A DNA stretch of 64,000 nucleotides from positions 62,001 through 126,000 of the forward strand of contig NZ_RFFG01000013.1 in NCBI RefSeq assembly GCF_003696215.1, in the 5' to 3' direction. A program made the translations under genes and the position numbers. Shown in pieces: positions 62,403 to 64,000 of this stretch; the first letter of the stretch is position 1, and every line of letters begins with the position of its first letter. The DNA comes from Actinomadura harenae. Its GTDB lineage: Bacteria > Actinomycetota > Actinomycetes > Streptosporangiales > Streptosporangiaceae. The notes below the pieces were generated by a model. It was not told the origin of the DNA. It worked only from the letters and a program-made list of their open reading frames with translations, and did not search any database.

Positions 62403-63203
62403 TCAGGCGGTCTGGGAGGCCCTGTCGGCCTCTGCACTGGTGTCGGCCTCTGCGTTGGTGTCGGCCTCTGCACTGGTGTCGGCCTCTGCGTTGGTGTCGG
62501 CCTCTGCGTTGGTGTCGGCCTCTGCGTTGGTGTCGGCCTCTGCGTTGGTGTCGGCGTCGGCGTTCGGGGCGTGGGCCGGGGCGCCGCCGGTGAGGGCGGC
62601 GCCCGCCTGCCAGCGGAGCGCGGTGCGGGCCAGTCGCCGGCCCTGGTAGCGGGCGGCGTCCAGGACGGCGGGCTGAAGGTCGTCGCCGGAGGGGCCGGTC
62701 ACCGCGGACGTGCCGTAGGGGTTGCCGCCCGCCGCGTACACGGCCGGGTCGGTGAATCCGGGCGGGACGATCAGCGCGCCCCAGTGGTAGAACACGTTCG
62801 CCAGCGACAGCAGGGTGGCCTCGTTGCCGCCGTGCCGGTTGTAGGCGGAGGTGAACGCGGTGACGGGCTTGTCGGCCAGGCCGCCTTCGTTCCACAGGCC
62901 GCCCGCCTGGTCGATGAACTGCTTGAGCTGCGCCGCGGGCGTCCCGAACCGGGTCGGTGTGCCGAACGCCATCGCGTCCGCCCAGGCCAGGTCGTCCACC
63001 GTGGCGATCCCGACGCCGGCGGTGGCGTCGGCGTGCCGCCGCCACCGGGGGTTCTGGTCGATGGCGGCGTCGGAGGCCAGTTCGGCGACCCGCCGCAGCC
63101 GCACCTCGGCGCCGGTGGCGCGGGCGCCTTCGGCGAGGGCTTCGGCAAGGGCGTGGACCGCTCCGGTCGCGCTGTAGTAGACGACGGCGATCTTGACGCT
63201 CAT
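62403..63203 (-). CDS. WrbA-like flavoprotein with hexapeptide-repeat tail
   Basis: 266 residues. The flavodoxin-like domain is clear: VYYSATGAVHALAEA (FMN phosphate loop), FGTPTRFGTPAAQLKQFID and TSAYNRHGGNEATLL, as in NAD(P)H:quinone oxidoreductases. After residue ~205 follows a low-complexity tail of about 45 residues: seven copies of T-(N/S)-A-E-A-D encoded by an 18-base tandem repeat. ATG 63203 has AGGAG upstream and is preferred over ATG 63224. It is divergent from the MarR gene and probably induced by quinones or oxidants. Confidence 0.9.
   Translation of the reverse strand: MSVKIAVVYYSATGAVHALAEALAEGARATGAEVRLRRVAELASDAAIDQNPRWRRHADATAGVGIATVDDLAWADAMAFGTPTRFGTPAAQLKQFIDQAGGLWNEGGLADKPVTAFTSAYNRHGGNEATLLSLANVFYHWGALIVPPGFTDPAVYAAGGNPYGTSAVTGPSGDDLQPAVLDAARYQGRRLARTALRWQAGAALTGGAPAHAPNADADTNAEADTNAEADTNAEADTNAEADTSAEADTNAEADTSAEADRASQTA
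62425..62550 (-). repeat. Seven-copy 18-bp tandem repeat inside the WrbA-like gene
   Basis: Seven head-to-tail 18-base units (plus-strand TCGGCCTCTGCGTTGGTG, with TCGGCCTCTGCACTGGTG in units 1 and 3). The near-perfect identity points to recent expansion by slippage or unequal crossover. It stays in frame and adds the T-(N/S)-A-E-A-D tail to the flavoprotein. The copy number may vary between strains. Confidence 0.95.
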
Positions 63204-63234
63204 GGGGGGCTCCTGGATGCTCACGTAGGATTGG

Positions 63235-63275
63235 TTAGGCGCATAACGTTATCCGCATAATAATTAGGCGCATAA
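63235..63275. promoter_or_regulatory. MarR operator between WrbA-like and MarR genes
   Basis: TTAGGCGCATAA occurs twice (63235-63246 and 63264-63275), 29 bases apart. Between and overlapping them is the near-perfect palindrome GCGCATAACGTTATCCGC (63239-63256), centred on AACGTT. The AT-rich block stands out in the divergent promoter region. It is the likely binding site of the MarR regulator. Confidence 0.8.
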
Positions 63276-63298
63276 CCATCCTGTCAAGGAGGACCCCC

Positions 63299-63742
63299 AT
63301 GGACTTCGATCAGGCCGACGGCATCAACCAGGCCATCCGCCGCCTCAGCCTGCGCCACCGCGCGCGAACCGCCGCGCTGCTCGCGCCCCTCGGCCTGCAC
63401 CCCGGCCAGGAGGCGCTGCTGCTCGAACTCGACCGGACCGGCCCGATGATCCAGGCCAAGCTCAGCGACGCGCTCGGCGTCGAGCCCCCGAGCGTCACCC
63501 TCATGACCCGCAAGCTCGAGGCCGCCGGGCACGTCCGCCGCGCCCCCTCACCCGAGGACAGGCGCGCCAGCGTCGTCGAGCTCACCGACAGCGGCCGGGC
63601 GCTCGCCGACCAGGTCAAGGCGCTCTGGTGCGACCTGGCCGAGGAGACCGTGAGCGGCATGGCCGCCGAGGCCGTCGCCGACCTCCCCGGCATCCTCAAC
63701 ACCCTCACCGGCAACGTCGACCCCAAGCGCGTCACCGCCTGA
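63299..63742 (+). CDS. MarR-family regulator
   Basis: 147 residues with a complete MarR fold: DALGVEPPSVTLMTRKLEAA as recognition region and SPEDRRASVVELT as wing. AAGGAGG lies upstream of the ATG. It is divergent from the WrbA-like gene over the palindromic operator and probably represses both. Confidence 0.92.
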   Translation: MDFDQADGINQAIRRLSLRHRARTAALLAPLGLHPGQEALLLELDRTGPMIQAKLSDALGVEPPSVTLMTRKLEAAGHVRRAPSPEDRRASVVELTDSGRALADQVKALWCDLAEETVSGMAAEAVADLPGILNTLTGNVDPKRVTA

Positions 63743-63792
63743 CCTGCCCGCCAGGGCGGTGGGCTCCTTCAGCCCACCGCCCAGAGGGCAGG
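63743..63792. terminator. Two-tier convergent terminator
   Basis: A perfect 12-bp stem (63754-63765 with 63771-63782; GGGCGGTGGGCT and its complement) with a 5-base loop is enclosed by a second 7-bp stem (CCTGCCC at 63743 and GGGCAGG at 63786). It lies between the convergent MarR and LysR genes and probably terminates both transcripts. Confidence 0.75.
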
Positions 63793-63804
63793 CCCGCTCC
63801 GCGT

Positions 63805-64000
63805 CAGAAGCCCGAGAAGAACGGGCGATCCGGGGCGGGCATCCACAGGTCGCGCGCGGCGAGGGCGCGCCGGTGGTCCCGCACGTGGGCGACGAGCTGC
63901 GGCAGCGCCGGGTGGCGGTTGGCCTTCTGCCACATGAGCGTCCAGGGGTAGACCGGCGTGGGGTCGACGATCGGGATGTGGACGATGTCCGGGTGGCCGG
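63805..64000 (-). CDS. LysR-family regulator, C-terminal fragment
   Basis: Only the last 65 codons are in the window; the gene continues beyond the right edge. The visible part (VDPTPVYPWTLMWQKANRHP) is typical of the end of a LysR effector domain. Target genes are not visible. Confidence 0.75.

Noticed and set aside
62425..62550. CRISPR-like array
   Set aside because: The units are contiguous 18-base tandem repeats without spacers, in frame within a protein-coding gene.

Overview
The window is 64 kb of very GC-rich actinobacterial DNA: strong third-position GC bias, frequent GTG/TTG starts, ATGA/GTGA gene overlaps, many TetR/MarR/XRE/HxlR regulators, a bacterial terpene synthase and an SCO6745-type protein. 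The gene mix suggests the Streptosporangiales/Actinomadura side of the phylum rather than a classical Streptomyces, but no rRNA or core marker is present, so this placement is weak.

Regions. (1) 1-5157: 3' end of an FtsX-type ABC permease, a small secreted or membrane protein, and a cysteine-synthase-like PLP enzyme coupled to an MFS transporter. (2) 5196-16120: accessory and housekeeping genes: MarR/epoxide hydrolase pair, a DUF6247-like protein, a second methionine aminopeptidase divergent from an XRE regulator across a clear operator, a pseudogene, a GT39-type glycosyltransferase, a divergent SDR/TetR pair and an AlkZ-like winged-helix protein. (3) 16570-24081: terpene synthase and a run of TetR/XRE-regulated hydrolases. 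(4) 24177-31984: secreted proteins: an M4 metallopeptidase with an unusual membrane domain, a ricin-type lectin protein and a Tat-exported phospholipase C. (5) 32160-39348: mixed metabolic and regulatory genes.

(6) 39368-60850, probably with the exporter to 62350, is the outstanding region: a biosynthetic gene cluster that combines two pre-assembly systems. One half (40722-44356) is the prolyl-AMP ligase / carrier protein / acyl-CoA-dehydrogenase-like trio that makes pyrrole-2-carboxyl-S-PCP; the adenylation pocket residues read D-L-L-Y-L-A-L-V-C, the code I recall for PltF/RedM-type proline activation. The other half (52509-60850) is one translationally coupled operon: sulfotransferase, atypical SDR, an HK97-fold capsid/encapsulin-like protein, a split transketolase, a LysW amino-group carrier protein (55 aa, C-terminal EDWGE), and LysX, LysY, LysZ and LysK homologues. 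This is the logic of amino-group-carrier-protein (AmCP) secondary metabolism, as in vazabitide/azinomycin/ficellomycin-type azabicycles, but without the expected aminotransferase. Between the halves lie a TrpB2-type PLP enzyme, an esterase, an asparagine-synthetase-like amide ligase, an acyl-CoA ligase, a LanB-like tRNA-dependent ligase without a visible precursor peptide, and a KASIII-like acyltransferase.

(7) 60893-64000: DHA2-type MFS exporter, a WrbA-like flavoprotein with a hexapeptide-repeat tail, its divergent MarR regulator with a clear operator, a convergent terminator, and the end of a LysR gene.

My working model for the cluster: a LysW-bound glutamate semialdehyde is extended by two carbons by the transketolase, modified by the SDR and sulfotransferase, possibly cyclised with help from (or inside) the HK97-fold protein, released by LysK, and acylated with pyrrole-2-carboxylate and other units by the ligases. 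The product itself cannot be read from the sequence.
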